NCBI GenBank assembly: GCA_958299035.1 | Contig: CATQJL010000305.1 | Coordinates: 72,074,792 to 72,138,791 of the forward strand | Direction: 5' to 3' | Source of the DNA: Cylicocyclus nassatus | Lineage: Eukaryota > Nematoda > Chromadorea > Rhabditida > Strongylidae | Length of the DNA: 64,000 nucleotides | Shown here: positions 22,601 through 32,779 of the stretch, in pieces | Numbering within the stretch: the first letter of the stretch is position 1 | How the letters are laid out: every line of letters starts with the position of its first letter | Made by a program: the position numbers and the translations under genes | The notes under the pieces: generated by a model | Database searches by the model: none | Seen by the model: only the letters and a program-made list of their open reading frames with translations | Told to the model about the DNA's origin: nothing

Positions 22601-25600
22601 ACGTTTATGATGCAGTTCGAGAAGCCAATCAGGAATGGACAGTGCATAGATTCAACTCCTCGTAAGTCAAAGTTGCTTATTATGTGAGGTTCATGGTTAA
22701 CTCCATTGTTTTTGCTTTGTTTCCTCTTTTGATTCCACCCTTTATTCTATCTTGTATTTTTGTAATCAAGCAGTTATCAGTATTGCTCTGTTAGAAGTTG
22801 TACATCTTATTGCTTTTTAGATGATGTCAAAATTGCGAGGCAACGCATTCATGTCCTCAACAGTATGCTTAAAGGATTCATTCAAAGGTATCTTAATTAT
22901 TTTTAAGTTTCGAGATCAATCACCTTGTGTCACTTGGAATAAGGGTGGACCTAGCGGACTGTAAATTTTAGTAAAACCCGGAAATAGTACTGCATATTGA
23001 AAAGGAGAATCGTTTTTTTTCTATCTGTGAAAAGCAGCCAGGATTTTCTTCGTTCCCCAGATTAGAATCCTATTTTGTACCGTTGATACCATTTGACTTC
23101 ATAGGAGAAAATAATCTGACGTCTTACCGGACCTTGCGATCTTTATCTGTATATAAATATGATTATATCCTGTTCTAGGAGAACCCATCATTTGTTGAAA
23201 GCTATACTTCCGGAAAGTAAGGAATTTGTCCTATTGCTTCGTAAAAGCCCCCTCCAGCATGCACTTTATAGGTGAGCCAATTATGAATTATAATCAGCAG
23301 TGAAAAAAATTCGATTTAGGAACTTTGTCATGTATGCCAACACAGAGATAAGTACCGGAAATACAACAGTCTTCAATCCACTAAAGGCATTTGCCGCTTG
23401 TTCGAAGGTTTGGCACGTCTGACTGGCATCGTCACAGAGTACTCATCTCTTATTTTTCAGATCTGGAATCATCCTGATATTCTTGCTCAAACGCTGGAGA
23501 AGAGAAGGGAGGAGAAAAAGAAATATAAAGATGTAAGCTACAATTGAATTATGTTGAACCCTTTCACCTCACATCTCACATTTAATCGTGATTGTGTTTT
23601 TAGGATGGTTTTATGGATGCAGAGCCGCGAACGCAGTTCATGCCATCCAGTACAATGAGCTCTCCTTACTGGCCTTCGCAACCCTCGGGTAGCGGCTATA
23701 GCACCGGTTCTGCGGGATTTGGCCCTATCAAAAATGACTGCAGTGTGGGTCCTCACTACACTTCGCTGCCTGGACCAAGCAGTGAAACCTCCTCATACAC
23801 CGATCCAGATTCGAAGATGAGTTCTACACCGGCATTCACTCGTGCAATCTCAGGTCAGCCATCGCATATTCACATACTTCAAAGTAGCTATATCCATATT
23901 ATACAGAACCTAAAGGTTCGTCAGTTTTGGAGCGTTCACTGGATATTTCCACTGGCGAGCTTCACATCACTCATCAGAGTTTATGGAGTGGAATATTTGA
24001 AGATGTTCCTCGTGAACCTGTTAAAAAGACGGAAACATCGTATGTTTTACAATTCACCAATTGCCTCTTCTGTGAGATTCTAATCATTCTAGAAATGATT
24101 CTGGCATTACTCTAGCTAGAGGGAAGCGCTTTACTAGAGGGAAGTCAAAAACCATCCAAGGTGTAATGGAAGAGGAGTTTGATATCGCAGATATCGATCA
24201 AGGGCTTCAGTATGATTGGGTATGTTATGTTAGTCTTCTGATTTAGCAAATTGTGTAGTTTTTTACTGCTATCTTACTAGTTGCCTGTCACATGTAGACA
24301 CGCAGCTTATAAATCGCTGAGTTTTTTTCCGTATGTGAAAGGTCTTGTCATTTCGTCATGTAGTCTGTTAAATTTGTTAGACTTGTAAAGCTATTTTCCC
24401 CGAGTTGCTGTAGCATGAGGATGAATGCTATAGGCCGTCCGCGCAGGGCGCGGAAAGTGCGCAGGGTAGATACTTCGCGTCACTCCTCTTTCCTCGAGCA
24501 CTCTCGCCGCTTGTTTCCTCTGCGCCTCTTACGCTCATGAAGCATTTTCAATGGACGCAACAGCGTTGCACGGCCTATGCACCAGTCGAAATGATCGGCA
24601 TGAGACGTTAAAAAACCTTTGAAATGATTTATGTCGTTTGTGCGCTGAAGTATCATCCACTCTGTGACTGCGAGAGCTGAGAACTCTTTTCACATGTGTG
24701 ATTAACAAGCTCCAACCTTTTCTTTCTAGCACCAGATAGTAAGTCTTCCAGAATTAGTTGGAGCACAAGCACAACTGTATATCACACGTTGGCCGCTGCG
24801 ACTCTTGTTGTCCCAGAATGATGATGCACGTTATGTTATCGGGCAAATTCTCGTTTGAAGATATTTGACCTTTCCAACCACTTTTCAGGCTGAGGTAGCA
24901 ATGGCATCGTACAAAAAAGGTAATATTGAACACGGATACAAAATGGTACTGGCTATGGAATTACTGGATGCAACTACTCGTAGAGGGGAGAAAATGCTGA
25001 TTTTTAGGTAAATGTTTCCTATCCATTTGCGCTGAGTCGTGCTTTCTTCATTCTGAAAGCTATCTTTAGTCAAAATTTGACGGCTTTGGATTTGATAGAG
25101 GACTATCTAAGCCGTCGCAAACTCCAGACGAGGACAGAGACAACAGCCTGGATGAAAAGCATCAATTATTTTAGTCAGTTCTATTATTTCTTTGGTCAAT
25201 TTTGTTTGATGATATTTTTTCTTCAAGGGTTGGATGGAAGCACTCCTGGAATAGAGAGGGAGCGATTGATCAATAGATTCAATTCCGACCCCACTGTCCA
25301 CCTCTTTCTGATATCCACTAGGGCTGGTTCGCTTGGCATTAACTTGGCTAGTAATTCCTCTTTTCTCTATTCCCGATCATGTTTCTGTGTTTTGTGGACG
25401 ACTAGTTCTCAGTTAAAGTTCATGTTTCCAGGTAGCAGCTAATCGATGCATAATATTTGATGCCTGCTGGAATCCATGCCATGACGCGCAGGCTGTATGT
25501 AGAGTCTACAGGTCCTCATTTGTTTCCACTCCTTTGGAAATCAATCCACTCTTAAAGAACTTGACTTCATAGGGATAGATCATGTTTAGGTATGGCCAAC

Positions 25601-28047
25601 AAAGGCGCACTTATATCTATCGACTCATCTTGAATAATTGCATGGAAAAGGCAATATTCAATAGACAGATCAGCAAGCACGGTTTACAACGTTGGTTTTG
25701 GAGGTTTAGACAACTTCGTCCACAATCTTTTGGCCTTTCAGAGCGTGTTGTGGATGATGCGCAGGTTGATGCTAACATAACGCAGAAGGAGTTGGAGACA
25801 CTGCTCATGTACGATGTATGTTTCTGTTTTGTTGTTTTGTTTCGTTTTCTGCTTTATTTTACCACTACTATCATGCCTAGCTAGTCCACGTGAATCTCAG
25901 CTTAATCAAATTTAAATTTATTACCGTTAGGAAGCGCTTGATGTTATTCATGACAAGTGGGACACATCCAAATGGGACATTGATGATGAAGTGTTGGCTT
26001 CTGTGGTGAAGCCGAGAAGCGAGATGCTGGCTGAGGTGCATTCGCAGTCCCAAGTTGCCAAAATTTGTATAGATCATCGTCATATTCAGGAACCTTTCCT
26101 CCATGAATCGTTGATGCTTGAGCGAGAAGAAGGTTTGAGTGAAGAGGAGAAGAAAGAGGCAGAGCTGTGGTTCGCGAAGGAACAGTACAAGGAGGTTGGG
26201 ATGACCCAGATCCAGTTCAGTTAGCCACTTTCATCTCTATCTGTATCGCTCCGTTTATAGTCCTTCGATCTTGCATATCCTGAAGCGCCATTATTCAATC
26301 CAGAAGGTGATGGATCCCGTTTCGGGCAACCCAGATTTGGGAGACCTCATTTTGGGATGCCCTTTCCGTCTCAGTTTATGACTGGGTATGTTACATGTTT
26401 ACTTATGTCCGCTTTATGCTCGAACAGATTTTAGCAACGTTCCACCACTTCGTTCAACGCCCATGCCGCATCTTTTGGATCGCATACCTAAACCTTCCAC
26501 GTATGTTTATTTGCGCTTCGACGAACTTAGTTGTTTGTAACGCCGTACTAATTTAGCGGTGCCGCTGTATATCCGATGGGATTGATGCCGAACAGCTCTG
26601 TATATGGACAGGATGGAGGAATGTGTAAGTTTATGGCGCATAAGTATCTATGACTTCGTCCTCTGTTTTTTCGCAGTCTTTGCGTACGTCATATTCAGTA
26701 ACGGGAAACCGCATGAGAAGCATGACTGATGGACCACGCCGAGTTCTACCGTTCCCTGGCGCTTCTGTTGCTTTTGAACCAGCATCAAACCACAGAGGCA
26801 GCGTTCAGCTCATCAGAACAGACAGAGGCACGTCGTCTCTACTACCTTTTTGAACAAATAAATTTATAGGCTGTTCCAGATTTGAGTCTACCAGTCGTTT
26901 CGAACCCAGCTGAGCGGCATGCAGTACCGGCAAATACGCAGGTGATGCTTATCCGCAGCGGTGACGGTATATTCCTTCGATTGAGTAATGGACTGCTCTT
27001 GAACGCACAGAATTCTGTCTTCGACTCATGTGAGTATTTCTCAAGAATTCTTTGATTTTTTGCAAAGAGTATAATTTGCCGTATAGTTTCATTGTTTAAG
27101 TCGTAAGTGAGACCCTTCCCTTCCAGAGAGGCCCTTTTTATTTTTTTCTCATTTCTGGGCTGGAAACTAACCAGCGGATAAGGATTTTGCATGATCTTTG
27201 AAGTGTCGGTAGTTGCACAGAAAAAAGGGTTTTTGCTACGAATTTGACAGTGTGAATGGTTTCTCACGTAGTTACATTTTTTTTCCGCAACCTATGCAAA
27301 ATTTGATAGGAAAGAACGTAGAGGTTTTCAAAATTTGAGGGCAGTTTGAATCAAGAATCAGACGTCAGAACGACTATCTTCTGGAAATCGAGAAAGGAAA
27401 TTGTTGTCCCCCCCCCCTCCCGACATTTCAAACTGCGGTATATCTGCGATCATCCGCTCATAACGCAAAGCCAGTGTTTTAAGCCAGTGTCAAAGTTAAA
27501 CAACTATTTTACTGTGGCAATTATTCATGATGAAGAAATGAATGCTAAATGTCATTATAGTCCCACGCCAGCCACCCCCGGTAGTAACGATCGCCCCCGA
27601 ATCACAACGGCTTCGACTTCCGCCGCCTCTAAATTCCGCTCCGGAGATTATCGAATTAGATTGAAATGTAGCTTAATCTTGGTGTAACTCGAAATTATCC
27701 GGTAGAGACTTCCGTACGCTCCTAAAATTTAACTATTGATTCAGGATTAATGTTCAAAACCATTCCGGGTTCAATTCCAGTGCTGCATTTGTTATATGTG
27801 TTGCATCCTGTCCGCATAAGCACTGCATTTTTTGCAACTTTGACTTTGTTTAGCCAAACTTTGATTTTTCGTCTTTTTCCTTGCTCGTGGACCATTCACT
27901 TACGGGCTTTGTCCAATTTCAAACCTTAAATCCATGTTTATATTTACATGTTATGCAGTATTTGTGAAAGACGCTAGGGAGCGTGTACATCGTGTACCTT
28001 ATCTGTTAGAGCTAAACGACATTATAGGAAGTGCTTTACGATTTTAG
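19690..28047 (+). CDS. RAD54L2: SNF2-family helicase, RAD54L2/ARIP4-like
   Basis: A multi-exon gene for an ATP-dependent chromatin-remodelling helicase, nuclear in known members. Human ARIP4 binds the androgen receptor. Exons with good junctions include 19690-19789, 19849-19975, 20037-20160, 20209-20283, 20807-20908, 21023-21157, 21207-21330, 21385-21475 and 21542-21638, then many more to 27029. The N-terminus is charged with a Lys/Glu-rich coil. Helicase motifs follow in order: [13 protein letters not shown] (motif I), [23 protein letters not shown] (motif II, DEGH at 22381), [68 protein letters not shown], then [15 protein letters not shown]. The VNTx[14 protein letters not shown] and NGQCIDSTP signatures fit RAD54L2 better than ATRX or RAD54. 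Near 25690 a 62-base intron probably restores an uninterrupted core. The start is the first Met of the first open exon, which follows TTCTCTTCAG and may be trans-spliced. The last exon (27959-28047) after a ~930-base intron is inferred; reading through instead stops at 27055. Confidence 0.87.
20501..20609. mobile_element. PIF/Harbinger-type MITE in an intron, TTA duplication
   Basis: GGCTGGCTTCATACTGATCC and GTAAGTTCCGGAACAG are mirrored by CTGTTCCGGAAACTTACGG and ATCAGTGTGAACCCAGCC. TTA flanks both sides (20498-20500 and 20610-20612). It lies in the intron between helicase exons 4 and 5. Its right part plus adjacent sequence is partly duplicated at 20660-20740 (GATGGGAACAGGGTCTCTTC). Confidence 0.8.
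24245..24880. other. long helicase intron
   Basis: About 650 bases between the exon ending ...GLQYDW and that starting [12 protein letters not shown]. It contains a GC-rich patch near 24430-24480 and no recognised element. Confidence 0.5.
27056..27955. other. presumed last helicase intron, or 3' flank
   Basis: AT-rich with a C-run near 27410. A 113-codon plus-strand frame (27346-27687) has no recognised motif. Whether this is an intron depends on the inferred final exon at 27959. Confidence 0.35.
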
Positions 28048-28341
28048 CAAGCAATCGTCAAGTATTAGCTAAGCTTTATATTCTTTTTCGGATTTGTTTG
28101 ATTTTGTGATATCACTGTGTTTTATTAGTGGATGAATTGTATATATCTTTAAGACCTCCCTTTCTTGTTTTAATTTCATAGATCTCTGCCTTCATGCATG
28201 CAGCACCAGTGGCCGCTGTAATATCTCATTTTACTGAGGTCTTGCATGTTTTAGTACTCGTTCTCCATTACTTAGTGGTAATTCTGAGATGTTAACTGAC
28301 CAAATCCAAACGTACGCATGAATCTTCCGTCATTTCCTTGC

Positions 28342-28347
28342 AATAAA
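28342..28347 (+). promoter_or_regulatory. candidate polyadenylation signal
   Basis: AATAAA about 295 bases after the inferred helicase stop, in AT-rich sequence. It fits as the 3' end of that transcript. Confidence 0.4.
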
Positions 28348-28599
28348 ATTTTAAAAAGTAGTGACAGTCTGCTTCAGTCACTACCTTTTGGGTAGAAAAT
28401 ACGCATCCGCAAAGCGAAGACCTCGTGTAGGGACATTCAATCGATGAGTGTAGAGATTTGGACCACTTTTACGGATCTGTGTGACAATAAGATAGTTGTC
28501 ACGCGGATGTAAAGGCAGTGTCCGGGCAGATACGAAAATGTAGAGTCAGGGGCGCCCGTCCTGGTAAGGCTCTTGCCCAACTGGCAATGCACCGAATTG

Positions 28600-28884
28600 C
28601 TTCTAAAGCGAGAAAGCCGCTTCAAAAGTGTCGGCCGGAACGCCCTGCGACCGGGATGAGTTAGTTAGATAAGCCAGAGTGCGCATACTCATGGTTGTTT
28701 CATACTGCCGCACTGACTGCAGCGGAGGACGTGCAGGATCCTCCAAAGACCCGCCGCTTCTTCTCCAGGCGCGCCCTTGGGAGGCAATAATCGCTTCGCG
28801 CCTACCTCGCGCTTGTGTCGCACTTGTCTCGCACATTTCTGCGATAGTTCCCCTCCAGACAATCGCCTTGTTTCCCCTAGCATT
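28600..28884 (-). repeat. CTGCAG/AGGCGCGCC element, partial copy
   Basis: Matches in reverse orientation the element at 29868-30540. Shared blocks are TGCTAGGGGAAACAAGGCGA, the GCGAGACAAGTGCGACACA block, CAAGGGCGCGCC and GGATCCT. The TTTCATACTGCCGCACTGAC end corresponds to the right end of that element. It lacks the long CTGCAG array. Confidence 0.75.
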
Positions 28885-29088
28885 ACCCTATTTTCAGGTG
28901 TATAAGCCGCACCCTTTTCACTCTAAAGGCGAACATGCCAAAAGACTGACTGTCATCATGGAGCGCGTTAAGTGAGAGCAGTATGCGATAAGGCGACCGC
29001 TTCGCGAGAGGTAGGCGCGGCGGCACGCCTGGGTCTGCTCGCGTCTAGAGCAAAAAGGGTGCGGCTTATACACCTGAAAATAGGGTAA
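28883..29088. mobile_element. MITE with ~37-bp terminal inverted repeats
   Basis: TTACCCTATTTTCAGGTGTA and TAAGCCGCACCCTTTT at the left are perfectly mirrored at the right (AAAAGGGTGCGGCTTA, TACACCTGAAAATAGGGTAA). It is 206 bp and GC-rich in the middle. It abuts, or is inserted at, the end of the element at 28600-28884. Confidence 0.8.
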
Positions 29089-29094
29089 TTGGAA

Positions 29095-29865
29095 AGTTTA
29101 CTGCCTGAACGAGGATTTTTCGATCATAACAAAAGATGAAGATGTGAAAGTTTCAGTAATTAACCAATGAATGTGGAACATTCGGTCACCTTAGTCGAGG
29201 TAAATTAGAAAGGTGGTTGTTTTTGTAGCGGAAAGGATCAACGTTTACCACTAACAAACAAAGAAAATATGAGAATTAAGCTGACTGATAGGCAAATACA
29301 TTCTACTGTGGCTATTGAGATATGGTGGATAAAAAAGAAGCTCTCACCAGCGGAACCAAGTCATGGGCATGTCAGTGGAAATATACAGCTTCAAAGAAAC
29401 GTTGTACATCATTTTTTAGCAGTTTGGGGGCTGTACTCTTTACGGGAACCGATGCTTTAAATAGGTATGCAATTCAGCAGGACCAGAATCAGAGCAAAAT
29501 TGTTGACGAAAATTCTTTTTAATTGGTTTTCCCCAAATGCCATGTTTGTGCAAAGCTTGATTAAAATACTTGTAAACATCCTACATTTAGCCTGAGGTCA
29601 TCTGTACGTTTTCCGGTTCCTGGGCTACACTTCCATCAATAAATACAAAAAAGTCCATAACCTCCACTGGAGAAACCTTCGCAAACATAAGTCAGCATTT
29701 CGAGTTCTATATATTGGTATGCTTCAAATTCCAAACTGCCACTTCAACTGACTGACTTTCTTGGCAAGAGACAATCAGTCTACTTTTATTATTGTTATTC
29801 CCACAGCTTTTTCTTTTCCTTGTTATCATTGAAAAATCATTGTTCAAGCAGTGACCTTTTTAATT
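29095..29865. other. no gene recognised
   Basis: AT-rich. Two overlapping plus-strand frames (29269-29522) have no family signature. Confidence 0.35.
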
Positions 29866-29867
29866 AA

Positions 29868-30540
29868 TGCTAGGGGAAACAAGGCGATTGTCTAGAGGGG
29901 CACTATCGCAGAAATGTGCGAGACAAGTGCGACACAAGCGCGAGGTAGGCGCGAAGCGATTATTGCCTCCCAAGGGCGCGCCTGGAGAAGAAGCGGCGGG
30001 CCTTTGGAGGATCCTGCAACGCCGCCGACTGCAGCAGTCTGCACTGACCGCAGCAGACTGCAGCAGACTGCAGCTGACTGCACTGACTGCAGCAGACTGC
30101 AGCAGACTGCAGCAGACTGCAGCTGACCGCACTGACCGCAGCGGCTGAAGCCTGCAGGCGGAGAGGATAAATAGTTGTGCTTTAAACAAACAACAACAAT
30201 ATATACGTAAAAGCAAAAGACAACAAGGTTTACAATGTTGCAAAACAGGTATATGCAATGATAGGAAGAATTAGAACAAATACGAACATACCAAAGAAAA
30301 CTATCGCCAAAATTTGGATGAGAAGATTTCTGATGGAATTTATGATCTTCTTATGCGTAAATCACGCTGTTTTGATAATCGCGGTTGTTTTTTCTTTTAA
30401 GAAAAGAGGCTGCGACCGGTGCGGTCAATGTGGTCATTGCGGTCAGCTGCAGTCAGCTGCAGTCTGCTGCAGTCTGCTGCAGTCTGCTGCAGTCAGTGCA
30501 GTCAGCTGCAGTCAGTGCGGCAGTCTGAAACAACCCTCAG
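29868..30540 (+). mobile_element. foldback element with CTGCAG arrays
   Basis: Starts TAATGCTAGGGGAAACAAGG. After the CAAGGGCGCGCC block it runs into a GCAGACTGCAGCAGACTGCA array (30030-30140). About 270 AT-rich bases follow, then the reversed array (GTCAGCTGCAGTCTGCTGCA, 30420-30510). It ends CAGTGCGGCAGTCTGAAACA. The two arrays are complementary, so the element can fold. A partial copy is at 28600-28884. Confidence 0.7.
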
Positions 30541-30549
30541 GCAATTCTG

Positions 30550-30715
30550 CACGCAAGCGGCCCGCACTCACGGCCAGCAGGGCAGGCGGCGCGCCGTGAT
30601 TGTGGGCGTGGCCCTGCAGCGCACAGGCGGCGCGCACTGATTTCAGCCAACAGGCGGCGCGCAATGCATGTTCGCAGGCGGCGCGCAGACACGGTGTGCG
30701 TGTACGGCGCGCAAT
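30550..30715. repeat. array of CAGGCGGCGCGC motifs
   Basis: Five copies of CAGGCGGCGCGC (one as GGCAGGCGGCGCGCC) occur at 20-45 base spacing just beyond the CTGCAG foldback. It is GC-rich and non-coding. Part may belong to the same element. Confidence 0.6.
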
Positions 30716-30879
30716 GAACTTTCTGTAGCATCAAGTAAGCGAAGGAGGAGCTTGCTTTCGCGCGCAAATGCAGAATTTTTTGCAGATAATCGTTTCTCCT
30801 CGTTCCTCGTTTTTTTTTTATACAAGGTATTGTGTTGTTTACTACCTCACCTTTACTCTGTTGTTTCACCTTTTTTTCT

Positions 30880-31790
30880 ATTTCTAAATTGGAAAGGCAT
30901 TTATTTCGAAGGCACCGAAACGTTGGCCTGACTGAATAAAGCGTATTAACACAATCTTGGTTACTGGTTATAGAATAAGAATACAAATAACTACCTCATG
31001 CCAAGATTCATCGATAATCGAGCTTGGACTTCGATCAAAGATGTACCAGCCAAACAATCTCGATTATTCAAAGAAGTTCTATCATTGCGACAGAAGATAG
31101 TCTGCGTGAAACAAACAATTCTCTCCTACGCCGTTGTCTGCGTTACAACGTGATCCTGAAGTTCATTGCAAACACGCACCTTGAAGAAACTTGTGGACTT
31201 ACTTACCAGGCAAAGCAGACGACTACAAGAAATAGAGCAACGCATCCTACGGGCGGCACTTAGGTCAAAACAAGGTCTTATGTTTTCTATGTTGAAGAAA
31301 TGTATTTCCAAAGAACAATGCTGCGACTTTGTGAGATATATCTGATAAGTCAAAACGTAGGGTCCCACAAAGGCTCCGCTTCTTAACCTTGGCGGCAGGT
31401 GACAAAATTCAAAATAAGGGCTGGAAAAACCCGTTTTCGTGCCCTCCAAGCTGCATTTTCGGAATCAGCGGGAAGGATAAGCCCAGGTAAGAGAGGGAAA
31501 TTCCATTCGAATTTCTGCCCAGACGCTGCCCCCAACGATACGGACCATAGATGCGATAGGTGGAGAAATTTCTCTGACCCCCTTCACTTTAGGGCCGGCA
31601 TCTGGCTGACCCCTTTCACCTAAGGTTGAGACTAATCAAGGCAAACAGCTATTACAACGGAACTTTTGTTTGGAAAGGAAACGCCAGCTGCTCTTCTCCT
31701 CAGACATCAAGACTGCAAGAGAGTATCGAATCAACAACGTTTCGTTAAAAAACGCGTGCTTGAGACCTTCTGCGCGCTCAAAGGGCGTTG
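30880..31790 (+). pseudogene. Penelope-like element remnant: 3' end then ORF start
   Basis: GAAGGCACCGAAACGTTGGC followed by CTGACTGAATAAAGCGTATT matches the terminal region of Penelope-like elements. The GAAACGTTGGC word also occurs after the PLE at 57-58 kb. Directly downstream, a frame from 30998 reads MPRFIDNRAWTSIKDVPAKQ and breaks at a stop near 31148. It continues in other frames (LRRCLRYNVILKFIANTHLE, then RALQAAFSESAGRISPGKRG near 31440-31495). I read this as the N-terminal part of a PLE protein, disrupted by several frameshifts, lying behind another copy's 3' end in the tandem arrangement known for PLEs. The assignment of the N-terminal part to PLE rests on adjacency. Confidence 0.55.
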
Positions 31791-31849
31791 ATAACGAAAC
31801 GTAATTAAAAAGTAAAATGTGATTTTTTGAATAATTAACATTGTATCAA

Positions 31850-32543
31850 TCTTATATATAAAGCTGAATGTCTGTTTGTATGTATGTATGTCTGTCTGTA
31901 CGTATGTTCCGAATAGAAAATTCCATTTCTGAACCGATCCGGACCAAACTTGGCACACATACACTTCGGGCCCCGGCGGGTGTCATAGGCTACTTTTCGT
32001 CATCGATCGATATCGATTTTATCGATTTTTATCGATTTTTTTGTTGAGTTCACCTACGGGGCTGGGAGTTGGCACAGGGGGGTAATCGAGCATGGGGATT
32101 CCGAATACAATATTGGTTTTCAGGATTATCGATTACTTTTATCGATTTTATCGATTTTTTTGCAAAGTTTGAGCTACGGGGCTGGGAGTTGGCACAAGGG
32201 GGTAATCGAGCATGCTGATCATCCCCAAGGGGGGTGATCAGCATGCTCGATTACCCCCTGTGCAAAATCCCAGCCTCGCATGTCACAATTTACAAAAAAT
32301 CGATAAAATCAATAAAAGTAATCGATAATTCTGAAAACTAATATTGTATTCGGAATCCCCATGCTCACTTCCCCCCTGTGCCAACTCCTAGCCCTGTAGG
32401 TGAACTCTGCAAAAAAAATCGATAAAAATCGGTAAAATCGACATCGATCGATAACGAAAAGTGGACTGTGACACCCGCCGGGGCCCGAAGTGTATGTGTG
32501 CCAAGTTTGGTCCGGATACGGCGGAGCCGGGTAAGCCAGCTAG
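31850..32543 (+). mobile_element. non-autonomous Helitron with an internal long palindrome
   Basis: The 5' end TCTTATATATAAAGCTGAAT leads into TGTCTGTTTGTATG repeats, a common Helitron 5' pattern. The 3' end has a CGGCGGAGCCG hairpin about ten bases before CTAG, followed by T, with A before the 5' TC. That is the A|TC...CTAG|T insertion pattern. Inside, 31935-32215 is mirrored by 32235-32520 around a GCATGCTGATCA centre, with repeated ATCGATTTTATCGATT. It has no protein; it would move using a Rep-helicase such as that at 41518-46521. Confidence 0.8.
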
Positions 32544-32779
32544 TGAACTAGTGAATACATACTTTGCAAAAAAGAGTTGAGCAAGAGTAGAAAAATCTGA
32601 ACCGACTAGCGATGGATGCATGTTTACTGACCAAAAATCATACCATATCTCTTTTCACTAGAGAGAATAATAACAAACAAAACAACAGTCAGATTACTCG
32701 TTTTTCATGCTTTCGATTCATATATAAAAGTTCGAAAAAGACCCTCTTGGTTGGAAAATATAATTATCCAAAATTGGCT

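Noticed and set aside
19690..28047. Assignment of the SNF2 gene to ATRX or RAD54
   Set aside because: ATRX shares the general layout, but the VNTx[23 protein letters not shown] and [15 protein letters not shown] signatures fit RAD54L2/ARIP4 better, and no ADD-type zinc finger was seen upstream.
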